DNA of 25,974 nucleotides. Source: Bacteroidota bacterium (GTDB lineage: Bacteria > Bacteroidota > Bacteroidia > Bacteroidales > Paludibacteraceae). Position 1 is the first letter of the stretch. Each line of letters opens with the position of its first letter. This document shows positions 1-8,790 of the stretch, one piece after another. The notes below the pieces were generated by a model. It saw only the letters and a program-made list of their open reading frames with translations, made no database searches and was not told where the DNA came from. A program made the translations under genes and the position numbers. The DNA is taken from NCBI GenBank assembly GCA_017860335.1, contig JAFNAU010000002.1, forward strand, positions 1-25,974, in the 5' to 3' direction.

Positions 1-396
1 GGATGGGGAGCCATGTCGCCCGAACGGGCCGGAACAATTGACGCCGGTCTGCTGGTTCGGATGTGCTTTACAGGAAAATATACTCAGCATGAGATCTTGC
101 GCAAACTGGCCGGACAGGGCGGACTGATTGCTCATTGCGGAAGCAACAACGTGCAGGAACTGGTTCAGAAAGCTGAAAACGGTGATGAACGGGTGGCGCA
201 GGTGCTGAAGGCATTTGCCTATTCGGTGGGCAAGGAAATAGGAGCTATGCTGGCTGTGCTGCATGGCAAAACAGACGGAGTAATCCTGACCGGCGGCGTG
301 GCATACAACGATTACATCGTGGATTATGTGAAAGCCCGGGGCGAAAATCCGAAGGTGTTCAGTGTTAAGGAAGGATACGTGGATTACAGCTTTTAG
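1..396 (+). CDS. buk: Butyrate kinase, 3' part only, with aberrant C-terminus
   Basis: The reading frame is open from the first base (G-W-G-A-M-S-P-E-R-A-G), so the gene starts outside the window. The segment matches the C-terminal half of butyrate kinase (ASKHA acetate/butyrate kinase family), which converts butyryl-phosphate and ADP to butyrate and ATP in the cytosol. Recognisable parts are the MSPERAGT motif, the KY(T)xxE helix, the GGLIAHCGSNN segment and the nucleotide-site VILTGGVAYND motif. From family knowledge, this last motif is normally followed by about 40 more residues, including an 'APVxVYPGEDEMxALAEG' block and an LRVLRGE-type end. Here the protein stops after about 25 unrelated residues (GENPKVFSVKEGYVDYSF). 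I checked the other two frames over the same DNA and found no trace of the missing block, so this is not a simple frameshift. It may be a truncated, possibly inactive allele or a divergent paralogue. A terminator follows. Confidence 0.8.
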   Translation, partial: GWGAMSPERAGTIDAGLLVRMCFTGKYTQHEILRKLAGQGGLIAHCGSNNVQELVQKAENGDERVAQVLKAFAYSVGKEIGAMLAVLHGKTDGVILTGGVAYNDYIVDYVKARGENPKVFSVKEGYVDYSF

Positions 397-423
397 AATA
401 AAACCTGCAATATACAACTTAAC

Positions 424-460
424 AAAACCTGATCCGTTACAAAAATGGGTCAGGTTTTTT
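424..460 (+). terminator. Rho-independent terminator after butyrate kinase
   Basis: CCTGATCC pairs with GGGTCAGG (one G-T wobble) around a loop of about 11 nt, followed by six T. On the other strand the flank is TTTTGTT, so the same hairpin can also serve the exosortase/tsaD transcript arriving from the right. Confidence 0.8.
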
Positions 461-477
461 ATTTGTAATTTGCTGCA

Positions 478-1065
478 TTAAGCATTAGTTTGTTGTATCC
501 GACTTCGGGTACTGAAGAACCTGATCTTTTCCTCCCAGGCAACCCATAATCCAAAGATCATGACATAGAAGGCATATTTGGTGATGTGTTCGTGCCACAG
601 TTCGAACTGTTCGGGGTGTCCATCCATCATGGCGGTAATGAAAGTGATACGCAGAATGTTGAAAAGATATACGCATAACACTCCCAGAGGTATGTACCAG
701 AGCTTATGCTGCCACGGCCCACGGCTGAATGCCAGAATGCAAAATAAAATATATGCCTGCTTGATACCTGTACACGACCACACAATATGCACCGCGTTGA
801 GGTTGGCGGTATGACGGATCACATTATTATCAGTCAGCGTAGTACTGAAGCCCAGTCCCTGAAGTAGCCAATGGCTTACATGGGCAGTATGACGAGCCAT
901 AAAGTCGAACGGCCGTGTAATATCCAGCCCGAAGAAGCTTACCAGATAATCTTCTTCATCGCCCAGAACGGTGTATTTCCAGAAGAAATGCGATACAAGC
1001 AGAATGACGACGAAATAGATCACTCCGCTGTAGGGCTTCAGTTTCTCGGGCAGTTGCAGTTTCAT
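478..1065 (-). CDS. Exosortase/archaeosortase family transpeptidase
   Basis: This is a 195-residue polytopic inner-membrane protein of the exosortase/archaeosortase family. Members cleave and transfer C-terminal sorting signals (PEP-CTERM-like) at the periplasmic face. The expected Cys-Arg-His triad is visible: Cys98 in WSCTGIKQ, Arg139 in FNILRI and His160 in WHEHITKYAFY, each beside hydrophobic helices. The GPWxHKLWYIPLG stretch between Cys and Arg is typical of Bacteroidota members. It follows tsaD by 5 bp on the same strand, so the two are probably co-transcribed, although no functional link is known. I see no protein with a recognisable sorting tail in the window and no adjacent EPS genes, so substrate and subfamily (XrtF, XrtN or other) are undetermined. 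Confidence 0.82.
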   Translation of the reverse strand: MKLQLPEKLKPYSGVIYFVVILLVSHFFWKYTVLGDEEDYLVSFFGLDITRPFDFMARHTAHVSHWLLQGLGFSTTLTDNNVIRHTANLNAVHIVWSCTGIKQAYILFCILAFSRGPWQHKLWYIPLGVLCVYLFNILRITFITAMMDGHPEQFELWHEHITKYAFYVMIFGLWVAWEEKIRFFSTRSRIQQTNA

Positions 1066-1070
1066 AGTGT

Positions 1071-2105
1071 TTACGCCAGTAAATTGCTTACGCGTGCATA
1101 CGGTACTTCCTCAATGCTGCAAAATTCTCCTTTCAGGTATTTATAATAACCCGTAATGGCTATCATGGCGGCATTGTCGGTGGTAAAGGCAAAGGGTGGA
1201 ATGAAGATTTCCCAGCCGTATTTCTCGGCGTGCTGGTGGAAAGCATCACGTAATCCAGAATTGGCCGAAACACCCCCGGCGACTGCAACCTGCTTTATAT
1301 TGAGGTCGTCGGCGGCTTTGCGGAGTTTCTTCATCAGTATGTCGATAATGGTAGCTTGCAGGCTGGCACACAGGTCGGCCATATTTTCCTGTACAAAGTC
1401 GGGGCTTTTCCGGATCTCGTCGCGGAGCAGGTAAAGAAAGGAGGTCTTCAGACCGCTGAAACTGTAATCATAACCCTGTAAATGGGGTTTGTTGAGCTTG
1501 AAAGCATTCGGATTGCCCTTTTTGGCAAGCCTGTCCACATGAGGACCGCCCGGATAGGGAAGTCCCATCACCTTGGCACACTTGTCGAAAGCTTCACCGG
1601 CTGCATCGTCAATTGTCTGACCGATTACTTCCATATCAAGGTAGTTGCGCACCAGAACGATTTGCGAATTACCGCCCGAAACAAGCAGACAGAGAAACGG
1701 AAAGGAAGGAAATTTTTCATTCTCTTTACCCTGACTGATAAAATGAGCGAGCACGTGCCCCTGCAGATGATTGACATCCACCAGCGGGATGTTCAGCGCC
1801 TGTGAAAATCCCTTGGCAAACGATGTGCCCACCAGCAGGGAACCCAGCAAACCGGGACCGCGGGTAAAGGCGATCGCCGTGAGTTCTTTCTTATCGATAC
1901 CGGCTTGTACCAGTGCATCGTGTACTACCGGAATGATGTTTTGCTGATGTGCACGTGAAGCCAGTTCGGGGACAACGCCTCCATAACGGGTATGCACAGC
2001 CTGACCGGCAATAACATTCGAGAGCATCACTCCATTGCGGATAACTGCGGCTGAAGTATCGTCGCACGATGATTCGATTCCAATGATGGTTATATTTTCT
2101 GACAT
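1071..2105 (-). CDS. tsaD: tRNA N6-adenosine threonylcarbamoyltransferase TsaD
   Basis: TsaD (Kae1/YgjD) transfers the threonylcarbamoyl group to A37 of ANN-decoding tRNAs, working with TsaB and TsaE in the cytosol. The protein is 344 residues, a normal length. It opens with IIGIESSCDDTSAAV, carries the metal-binding HLQGH pair (His113, His117) and the SGGNSQIVLV and GEAFDKCAK motifs, and ends with the TDNAAMIA motif. I chose the ATG at 2105. An in-frame TTG two codons upstream (2111) is less likely. It shares a short intergenic region with the divergent TamB gene and is the first gene of a tsaD-exosortase unit. Confidence in identity is very high. Confidence 0.97.
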   Translation of the reverse strand: MSENITIIGIESSCDDTSAAVIRNGVMLSNVIAGQAVHTRYGGVVPELASRAHQQNIIPVVHDALVQAGIDKKELTAIAFTRGPGLLGSLLVGTSFAKGFSQALNIPLVDVNHLQGHVLAHFISQGKENEKFPSFPFLCLLVSGGNSQIVLVRNYLDMEVIGQTIDDAAGEAFDKCAKVMGLPYPGGPHVDRLAKKGNPNAFKLNKPHLQGYDYSFSGLKTSFLYLLRDEIRKSPDFVQENMADLCASLQATIIDILMKKLRKAADDLNIKQVAVAGGVSANSGLRDAFHQHAEKYGWEIFIPPFAFTTDNAAMIAITGYYKYLKGEFCSIEEVPYARVSNLLA

Positions 2106-2263
2106 TTTCAAACTTAGAAATAATTAATTTATCCTCTGTTACTGCATTCCACTTCTCCGGAAATCGGCTTATCGGCTCGAAGGCTGGAAGATATCTGCAT
2201 GCTTTTACAGATGTTTTACGCTTTTCCTTTTCATCCCCACCGGCTTTAGGAGGATTATTTTTG

Positions 2264-2271
2264 CAAAAGTA
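2264..2271 (-). promoter_or_regulatory. Bacteroidota -7 box for tsaD
   Basis: Read on the minus strand the site is TACTTTTG, an exact match to TAnnTTTG, about 160 nt upstream of the tsaD start. The -33 element is not convincing. It is mirrored by an identical octamer on the plus strand at 2317-2324. Confidence 0.5.
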
Positions 2272-2316
2272 CTGACTAATACAGTTACAGACAGTATTTA
2301 TAAGATATTTTTTTTC

Positions 2317-2324
2317 TACTTTTG
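2317..2324 (+). promoter_or_regulatory. Bacteroidota -7 box for the TamB-like gene
   Basis: TACTTTTG matches TAnnTTTG exactly. Transcription would begin near 2330, which makes the leader extremely short if translation starts at a non-standard codon near 2333. The -33 region is AT-rich with no clear TTTG. Confidence 0.5.
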
Positions 2325-2377
2325 TAGAAATAATTTTCAAAGATATAAAAAAACTTGTACATATAACCGGATATGTT

Positions 2378-5300
2378 TTGCTGGGGATCATTTTGTTGCT
2401 TGCCCTGGCAGTTGTCACGTTCAGAAATAACGGGGTGCAAAATTATTTGGCAAGTCAGGTTACACGCCAGCTTTCGGAAAAACTGCATACACGCGTCAGT
2501 ATCGGCAAGATTGACTACCGGTATTTTAATTCTTTTCGTTTCGATAGCCTCTATATTGAAGATCAGCAACGCGATACATTGATATTTGTGGAACGTGGAT
2601 ACGCCGGTTTCGATTTCTGGAAATTCTTTTCGGGAAAATATATTTTCAAAGAAATTAAAATTGAAAGGCTGTATGGCAACCTGGTTATTGATACCGCCGG
2701 AGTAAGCAACCTGGATTTTGTGATTAAAGCTTTCAGTAAGCCTCAGAAGCCTAAAAAGGAATCAAAACTAGAGTTTAATTTCAAAAACATTCGCCTAAAC
2801 GATTCCCGTTTCCGCCTGACCAATCTTCAACATCCATCAGCCTCCGATGCAAATCGTTTTGATGGCAACAGAATGGATTTCAGACACCTCAACCTGGTGC
2901 TGAATGTGGATTATCTTAAAAAAGATTCACTCTCGGCGCGCATCCGCTCTTTCAGCGCGGTAGAACGCTCCGGTCTGACCATCAGCAATATCGAAACGGT
3001 GGTGCATGGATGGAAAAAAGGATTTCATATGCCTTATCTTAACGTATCATTGCCCCATACTTCACTTTTACTCGATTCGGTTTCGATGACCTACGATAGT
3101 GTTGCCAATCTACGGGATATGCTGAATAAGGTGAAATGGAATGCCAGAATTAAAACTTCGAAGGTAGCCATGAAGGATCTTGCTGCTTTTGCACCCAATT
3201 TCAGGTACATGAAGGAAAATGCCTCTGTTCGTGGATTGCTCACAGGCAGAATTTCGAGTTTCCGTTTACATGAAATGGAGATGAACTATGGAAAATCACT
3301 CACACTGAAAGCCGATCTGGACCTGAACGGAATACCCAATCTGGATGAAACGTTTATTTATGCCAATATCCGCGATTTTCATGTCAATAAAGGCGACGCG
3401 CAGGATTTTATCTCGCAGCTCAGCCACAAACCGTTTGTGCTTCCCAAAGAACTTTCGCGACTAGGAGTGGTACGCTACACCGGTAATATTTCCGGATTTT
3501 TCAGCAACCTGGTAGCTTATGGAAATATTACCACCGATGCAGGAAGCCTCAATACGGATATTCTGTTACAACTTGAAAATAAACTCAGCGACCTGAAATA
3601 CAACGGAACAATCCGAACAAAGAATTTTCAGCTGGGGCAAGTTCTGAATACGAAATTATTCGGAAAAACAGCTTTCAAAATCACGACAAAAGGAACAAAA
3701 CTTCATAACCGAAGTCTCCAGGGAACCATCAGCGGCGATATTGCTGAAATATACCTAAATAAATACAACTATCAGAATATCAGCCTGGATGGCAACTACG
3801 ACGGTACAGGATTTGAAGGTGAAATGGATGTGAAAGACCCGAACCTCGATGCAGGATTCGATGGAGTGGTGGACCTTACCAAAAAATTACCTGTTTTTAA
3901 TTTTGACCTTCAGGTGAATAATGCAGATATTTATGCGCTCCGTCTGACCAAAGAATATAAAGATTCGCAGCTTTCATTCGACGGAAATACAAACATGGTG
4001 GGAAATTCACCCGATAACCTCAACGGTTATCTGATTCTGAACAACATCCGCTTTTTGAATGCAGGTGAACAGTTGGTGATGGATCAGTTACAGTTTGTAT
4101 CCGAGGTCGGTGCAAAATCTTCAAAATTCACAATCACATCAGACCTCATTAACGGTAATTTTGAAGGGGATTTCAAATACAGCACTATTCCCCAGACCCT
4201 ATCACAAATTGTCGAAAATTATATTCCGGCTCTTTCAGGTAAAAATATTACCGGAAAATGGAAACAGGTTAATGCGAATAATTATATGAACATTGATCTG
4301 ACCCTTTCGGATACAAAACTGATTTCAAGGGTACTCAACCTGCCATTCACCCTCGATGGCATTACAACCGTTAAAGGATTTGTCGATGATATCAATGAAC
4401 GTGTGGAACTAAATGCCCGAACACCTTTCCTGTCATTCGGCAAACAAAAAATTAGGGATATTGAACTGCTGTTGAATAATGAACACCAGCAACTCAATCT
4501 GCAGGCAAGCGCAAGACTCGAGAATCAGAAAAACCTGACAAACCTGACAAGTGTGAGTCTGAAAGCCGCAGCTGCCAACGATTCGCTATACACGCAATTC
4601 GGATGGCAGAACAACGACACCCTAAACTACGCAGGTGAAATTCAGACAAATACAAAATTCAACAAAGAAAATAACCTCACTTCGGCACTGGTTACATTTC
4701 TTCCTACGCAGATTGTTGTTGCTGACTCGACTTGGGATATATTGGGTTCGCAGGTTAGTATAAATCCCGATACTACATTCACGGTAGATAATTTCAGAAT
4801 TAAGAATAAAAAGCAATATATCAACCTCGACGGTACAATTTCGAACAACGAAACCGATATACTAACGGTAGATATGAATGATCTGGACCTCGATTTTATA
4901 ATGGCGCTTGTGAAACTAAAGGGTGTATCCATTGAAGGCAATGCAACCGGAAAAGCTGAAGTGTATTCAGTCCTGAAACAACCCGTGTTCGAATCAGATA
5001 TTGAAGTGAAAAATGCCCGCCTGAATGACTCTCCGATAGGTAATGCTTATCTCTACTCTACCTGGGATCGCCAAAATAAAGAATTGCAGGCTTCGGGAAC
5101 ATTTATCGAAGGAAAAGATACCGTAGCGCTGGCAAGTGGAGTGTATATTCCCGAAAAAGATTCGATTGATTTTATTTACGATGCGCACAGACTGAAATTG
5201 GGTTTTCTGAAACCCTGGCTGAGTTCTTTTTCGAAAGAGGTTACCGGACTAGGAACCGGAAAAGTTCGTATGTTTGGAAAAACAAAATCAATCGGGTTTG

Positions 5301-6832
5301 AAGGGAGTGTATTTGCAGAAAATGCCAAACTCTCTGTTGACTATCTGAAAACGATATATTCTTTTTCGGATTCAGTGTATCTGACCCGTAAATCGATAGC
5401 CTTGAAAAACATCACAGTGTACGATGAAGAAAAAAACCGGGGATACCTCAACGGACTTATCACGCATGATGGTAACTTCAACGATATGAAGTATGATCTT
5501 AAAATAAATGCATACAACATGCTGGCACTCAATACACAACCGCGCGACAATGAGTTTTTCTACGGGAAAGCATATGCTTCGGGTAACGTTAACATTTACG
5601 GCAATATGGCAAATATCTATATTGATGTGAATGCCAGCACACAACCCAAAACCAAAGTCTTTATCTCGGTGGGTGGAGCTGCAATAGCCAATGAAAATAA
5701 CTTTATTACCTTTGTTAATCAGAAAGATACAACCAAGACCGTAACAAAAGAACCCATCGTCAGTGAAGCTAAACCATCAAGGCTTCGGATGAACCTGATG
5801 GTGGATGTAACACCTGATGCCGAAATTCAGCTGATTATAGACCCAAAAGCGGGCGATATGTTATCCGGAACCGGAACCGGCAGCCTGAGAATGGAGTACG
5901 ACGACTTTTCGGATATCAAGCTCTACGGAACCTACACAATTGACGAAGGGAAATACCTCTTTACACTGCAAAATCTGTTACGTAAGGATTTCAAAATCAA
6001 TCAGGGAAGCAACATATCCTGGACAGGCGATATGCTTCGTGCCCAGATGAATATTACTGCCATCTATTCACAGACCGTTTCGTTGCGCGATCTGATGAAC
6101 GATGCCATCCTGAGTTCCACATCGCGAACCAGCGTTCCGGTCAATTCCGTGCTGAAACTTACAGGTGATTTGATGACTCCCGATATCAAATTTGATATAG
6201 ACCTTCCAACCAGCGACGAAACGCTTAAAATGCAGGTTCGCAACCTGATAAATACGGAGGAAATGATGAACCGACAGATGATGTATCTGCTGCTGTTCAA
6301 AAAATTCTACACCCCTGATTATGCTAAGGGAGCAGCTACTTTTGCCTCGTCGCTGGGTACCAATACATTGTCGCTGTTTGCCAATACGGCTATTGGCCAG
6401 ATCAATAACTTGTTTTCACAAATGTCAAATACCTTTTCATTGGGAGCCAATATCAGAAGTACCGGGCTGGGCTCTGAGTCAGCTCAGGAATATGAAGCTG
6501 AAATATCTTATCAGCCCAACAACCGCCTTCTCGTGAATGGCAACCTGGGCTACCGTAACGACGACCTGGCAAAAAATAAAATCATAGGCGATGTGGATGT
6601 GGAATATATCCTTACCGAAAACGGGAAACTGCGTCTCAAGGCTTACAATCATACAGTCGATCGATATACACTCCGGTCTGCTCCGTTTATTCAGGGAGTG
6701 GGTGTCATGTACAAGGAAACATTCAATACCTGGGACGAATTGTTGAGACATTATTTCAACGTATTGACAAAACCTGCGAAAACACCGGCAGATACAACAA
6801 AGACAGAACCAACCAATAATGAAACTAATTAA
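2378..6832 (+). CDS. tamB: TamB-like translocation/assembly module protein (DUF490)
   Basis: This is a giant envelope protein of about 1484 residues. It has an N-terminal membrane anchor (LLGIILLLALAVV), a long series of repetitive beta-strand segments (AsmA/TamB-type beta-taco) and a C-terminal TamB domain from roughly residue 1150. The C-terminal domain includes the LRDLMNDAILSS and PDIKFDIDLPTSDE stretches and ends in repeated beta-strands (LLVNGNLGYRNDD, VDVEYILTENGKLRLKAYN). The family spans from the inner to the outer membrane and is tied to outer-membrane protein assembly and phospholipid transport. In Bacteroidota, TamB replaces part of the classic TamA/TamB pair. The given start is a TTG inside the anchor. 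The frame stays open upstream (FKDIKKLVHITGYV), which gives the expected positive cytosolic tail, but it holds no ATG or GTG. The real start may be ATT at 2333. It overlaps the next gene by 14 bp. Confidence 0.9.
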   Translation: MLGIILLLALAVVTFRNNGVQNYLASQVTRQLSEKLHTRVSIGKIDYRYFNSFRFDSLYIEDQQRDTLIFVERGYAGFDFWKFFSGKYIFKEIKIERLYGNLVIDTAGVSNLDFVIKAFSKPQKPKKESKLEFNFKNIRLNDSRFRLTNLQHPSASDANRFDGNRMDFRHLNLVLNVDYLKKDSLSARIRSFSAVERSGLTISNIETVVHGWKKGFHMPYLNVSLPHTSLLLDSVSMTYDSVANLRDMLNKVKWNARIKTSKVAMKDLAAFAPNFRYMKENASVRGLLTGRISSFRLHEMEMNYGKSLTLKADLDLNGIPNLDETFIYANIRDFHVNKGDAQDFISQLSHKPFVLPKELSRLGVVRYTGNISGFFSNLVAYGNITTDAGSLNTDILLQLENKLSDLKYNGTIRTKNFQLGQVLNTKLFGKTAFKITTKGTKLHNRSLQGTISGDIAEIYLNKYNYQNISLDGNYDGTGFEGEMDVKDPNLDAGFDGVVDLTKKLPVFNFDLQVNNADIYALRLTKEYKDSQLSFDGNTNMVGNSPDNLNGYLILNNIRFLNAGEQLVMDQLQFVSEVGAKSSKFTITSDLINGNFEGDFKYSTIPQTLSQIVENYIPALSGKNITGKWKQVNANNYMNIDLTLSDTKLISRVLNLPFTLDGITTVKGFVDDINERVELNARTPFLSFGKQKIRDIELLLNNEHQQLNLQASARLENQKNLTNLTSVSLKAAAANDSLYTQFGWQNNDTLNYAGEIQTNTKFNKENNLTSALVTFLPTQIVVADSTWDILGSQVSINPDTTFTVDNFRIKNKKQYINLDGTISNNETDILTVDMNDLDLDFIMALVKLKGVSIEGNATGKAEVYSVLKQPVFESDIEVKNARLNDSPIGNAYLYSTWDRQNKELQASGTFIEGKDTVALASGVYIPEKDSIDFIYDAHRLKLGFLKPWLSSFSKEVTGLGTGKVRMFGKTKSIGFEGSVFAENAKLSVDYLKTIYSFSDSVYLTRKSIALKNITVYDEEKNRGYLNGLITHDGNFNDMKYDLKINAYNMLALNTQPRDNEFFYGKAYASGNVNIYGNMANIYIDVNASTQPKTKVFISVGGAAIANENNFITFVNQKDTTKTVTKEPIVSEAKPSRLRMNLMVDVTPDAEIQLIIDPKAGDMLSGTGTGSLRMEYDDFSDIKLYGTYTIDEGKYLFTLQNLLRKDFKINQGSNISWTGDMLRAQMNITAIYSQTVSLRDLMNDAILSSTSRTSVPVNSVLKLTGDLMTPDIKFDIDLPTSDETLKMQVRNLINTEEMMNRQMMYLLLFKKFYTPDYAKGAATFASSLGTNTLSLFANTAIGQINNLFSQMSNTFSLGANIRSTGLGSESAQEYEAEISYQPNNRLLVNGNLGYRNDDLAKNKIIGDVDVEYILTENGKLRLKAYNHTVDRYTLRSAPFIQGVGVMYKETFNTWDELLRHYFNVLTKPAKTPADTTKTEPTNNETN

Positions 6833-7457
6833 ATTATTTTTTGCACTTTTATGCCTGATACCTGCTGTGCAGGGACAGGCTCAGACCATCGATAAGTATT
6901 TTGTAGATATGCCTGCCATCCTGATGCCGGGACTTGAGAGCAAGATGCGCCTCGAACTGACCGAGTACTATAAATCCGAACGCAGGGACAGCATTCGAAA
7001 CAGTTATGGTTATCAGGTGAAACTGCTGACACTTGATACAGTGAACAACTATATCAGTGTTCAGACAGCATCCAATACGCGGTTTGAAATGAAAACAATA
7101 CAGCGATCCGATTCTTCAGTACTGATTGCTGTCATTCATACTGTATGCGGACCGGTCTGCAGTTCGTATATCCATTTTTATGACAAAGGATGGAATGAAA
7201 TAAAGATAGATTTTCCTAAACTCAGCAACCGTAACTGGCTGAAGTCAACCGAAAGTATGGTGGATGGTGAGAAAGTTGAAGATATGCTGAAAGCAACATT
7301 CGTCGAACTTACATTCAAACAGGAAAAAAATGCCATAGAAGCCAGAAATCACAGCATTGGATATCTGAACCTGGAATCGGGGAAGGTACTCGAACCGTAC
7401 CTGAAAAAGGAAAACATCATCATCACATTCGAAAATAATGGCTGGCGTATTCAATAA
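6819..7457 (+). CDS. DUF3256 family secreted protein
   Basis: This 212-residue protein has a clear signal peptide (MKLIKLFFALLCLIPAVQGQAQ) with probable cleavage after GQA or AQ, so it is exported to the periplasm or outer surface. The body resembles the DUF3256 family of Bacteroidales: IDKYFVDMPAILMPGLE near the N-terminus, then an LTLDTVNNYISVQT strand and an HTVCGPVCSSYIHFYD segment with two cysteines (CGPVC) that could form a disulfide. The function of the family is unknown to me. The start codon lies inside the end of the TamB-like gene (14-bp overlap), so translation is probably coupled and the product may work with TamB in envelope biogenesis. That link is inference from context. Confidence 0.78.
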   Translation: MKLIKLFFALLCLIPAVQGQAQTIDKYFVDMPAILMPGLESKMRLELTEYYKSERRDSIRNSYGYQVKLLTLDTVNNYISVQTASNTRFEMKTIQRSDSSVLIAVIHTVCGPVCSSYIHFYDKGWNEIKIDFPKLSNRNWLKSTESMVDGEKVEDMLKATFVELTFKQEKNAIEARNHSIGYLNLESGKVLEPYLKKENIIITFENNGWRIQ

Positions 7458-7610
7458 TCGTTGGCAACACAGAAGAAAAAATTATTGGTATTAAAGGCAG
7501 AAAAAAACAGTTATGTCTGACAAATCTTCAATACAAATAAAGACCGGAATAGAATAATACCAGAACCAGAGGAATGAAATATAATTTATCATATACGAAG
7601 AATATTAAAA

Positions 7611-8669
7611 ATGTCAAAAAACATAGTAGAAAATAACGACTTTATTGGTAATGTTGATTATGCAACTGAATCAACTCCGTGTCTTTGGTGTGGAGCTAAA
7701 GCAATGTTTAGAAAAACACAAAAGGGTTATCAGGAACCTGATATTTTTAGGATTTATTACTGCGATTCTTGCAATACTGCGTTCTCTGTACCAAGAATAA
7801 AAAATAGTACGGTTTATGAGCTAATTTACAAAAATCCACGAACTGTACAAGGTTACAGCAGATATCAACTTTATCAGGATCAAATCATAACAAAAAAAGA
7901 TCCATTACGCTTTTTAGAAAATTTAGAGCCATCATACTGGAGTACAATTCATGCCATAAAGAATATCTTGCAAGTTGACAAGAATGCACGAATAGTTGAA
8001 GTAGGATCAGGTTTAGGGTATTTTACATATTCATTAAAAAAAGCTGGTTACAATATTCAAGGATTAGATATATCACAAGAAGCAGTAAATGATGCAAACC
8101 GAAAATTTGGAAATTATTATGTGTGTGGTGATTTAATTGATTTTGCAGAACAGAATTTAGAGAGTTATGACCTCGTAATAATGACTGAAGTAATTGAACA
8201 TTTAAATGATCCAAAAGAATTTATTAAATCAATTAACAGAATGTTAAAACCAAATGGAAAATTGATTTTCACAACGCCTAATAAATCGTTTTTTCCAGAT
8301 AATATATCTTGGTACACTGATGCACCTCCAGTACATTGTTGGTGGTTCAGTGAAAAATCGATAGAGTATATAGCAAATGAATTAAATATGAAATTGACTT
8401 TTGTTGATTTTGATCATTATTACAAAAAACATCCATATATTAATAAAATAGTGAATTTAGATAGTGAAGGAGATTTCGTTTTTGATAAATCAGGCAGTGT
8501 TATTGAAAAGAAAAGCGTTAATAGAAATAATATAGAAATGCCTAAGTGGTTGAAAAAGTCGAAATTATATTGTACTATAAGGAATTTTTTGTTTGTAAGA
8601 TTATATCCTGAAGTTTATAAAACTGGCGGAACTCAATCAAATGTAATATGTGTAATACTTTATAAGTAA
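7611..8669 (+). CDS. Class I SAM-dependent methyltransferase with N-terminal zinc ribbon
   Basis: The protein has 352 residues. Cys24-x2-Cys27 and Cys51-x2-Cys54 form a small zinc-ribbon-like module. The Rossmann methyltransferase core follows: SAM motif I VEVGSGLGYF (about 129-138), acidic LDIS loop, YDLVIMTEVIEHL and GKLIFTTPN. This is a Methyltransf_23/11-type architecture often found in surface-polysaccharide loci, where it methylates a sugar; the acceptor here is not known. Base composition is strikingly lower in GC than its neighbours (25% G+C in 8221-8280 against 45% in 8881-8940), which suggests recent acquisition. It precedes a glycosyltransferase on the same strand, 121 bp away. Confidence 0.85.
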   Translation: MSKNIVENNDFIGNVDYATESTPCLWCGAKAMFRKTQKGYQEPDIFRIYYCDSCNTAFSVPRIKNSTVYELIYKNPRTVQGYSRYQLYQDQIITKKDPLRFLENLEPSYWSTIHAIKNILQVDKNARIVEVGSGLGYFTYSLKKAGYNIQGLDISQEAVNDANRKFGNYYVCGDLIDFAEQNLESYDLVIMTEVIEHLNDPKEFIKSINRMLKPNGKLIFTTPNKSFFPDNISWYTDAPPVHCWWFSEKSIEYIANELNMKLTFVDFDHYYKKHPYINKIVNLDSEGDFVFDKSGSVIEKKSVNRNNIEMPKWLKKSKLYCTIRNFLFVRLYPEVYKTGGTQSNVICVILYK

Positions 8670-8790
8670 AAGTGTAGAACATTAAGAAAACTTATTTATA
8701 TCTGGCAAATTATACAATCTTGTTTTATGCCGGATTATTCAATACTGTTTGTAAAAAGCAATTTGCTACAGTGGCAAAACCTGAATAATA

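Noticed and set aside
1891..2418. 175-codon minus-strand frame overlapping the tsaD start
   Set aside because: It overlaps tsaD in another frame and the promoter region, with a composition unlike a real protein (Arg/Cys-rich tail).
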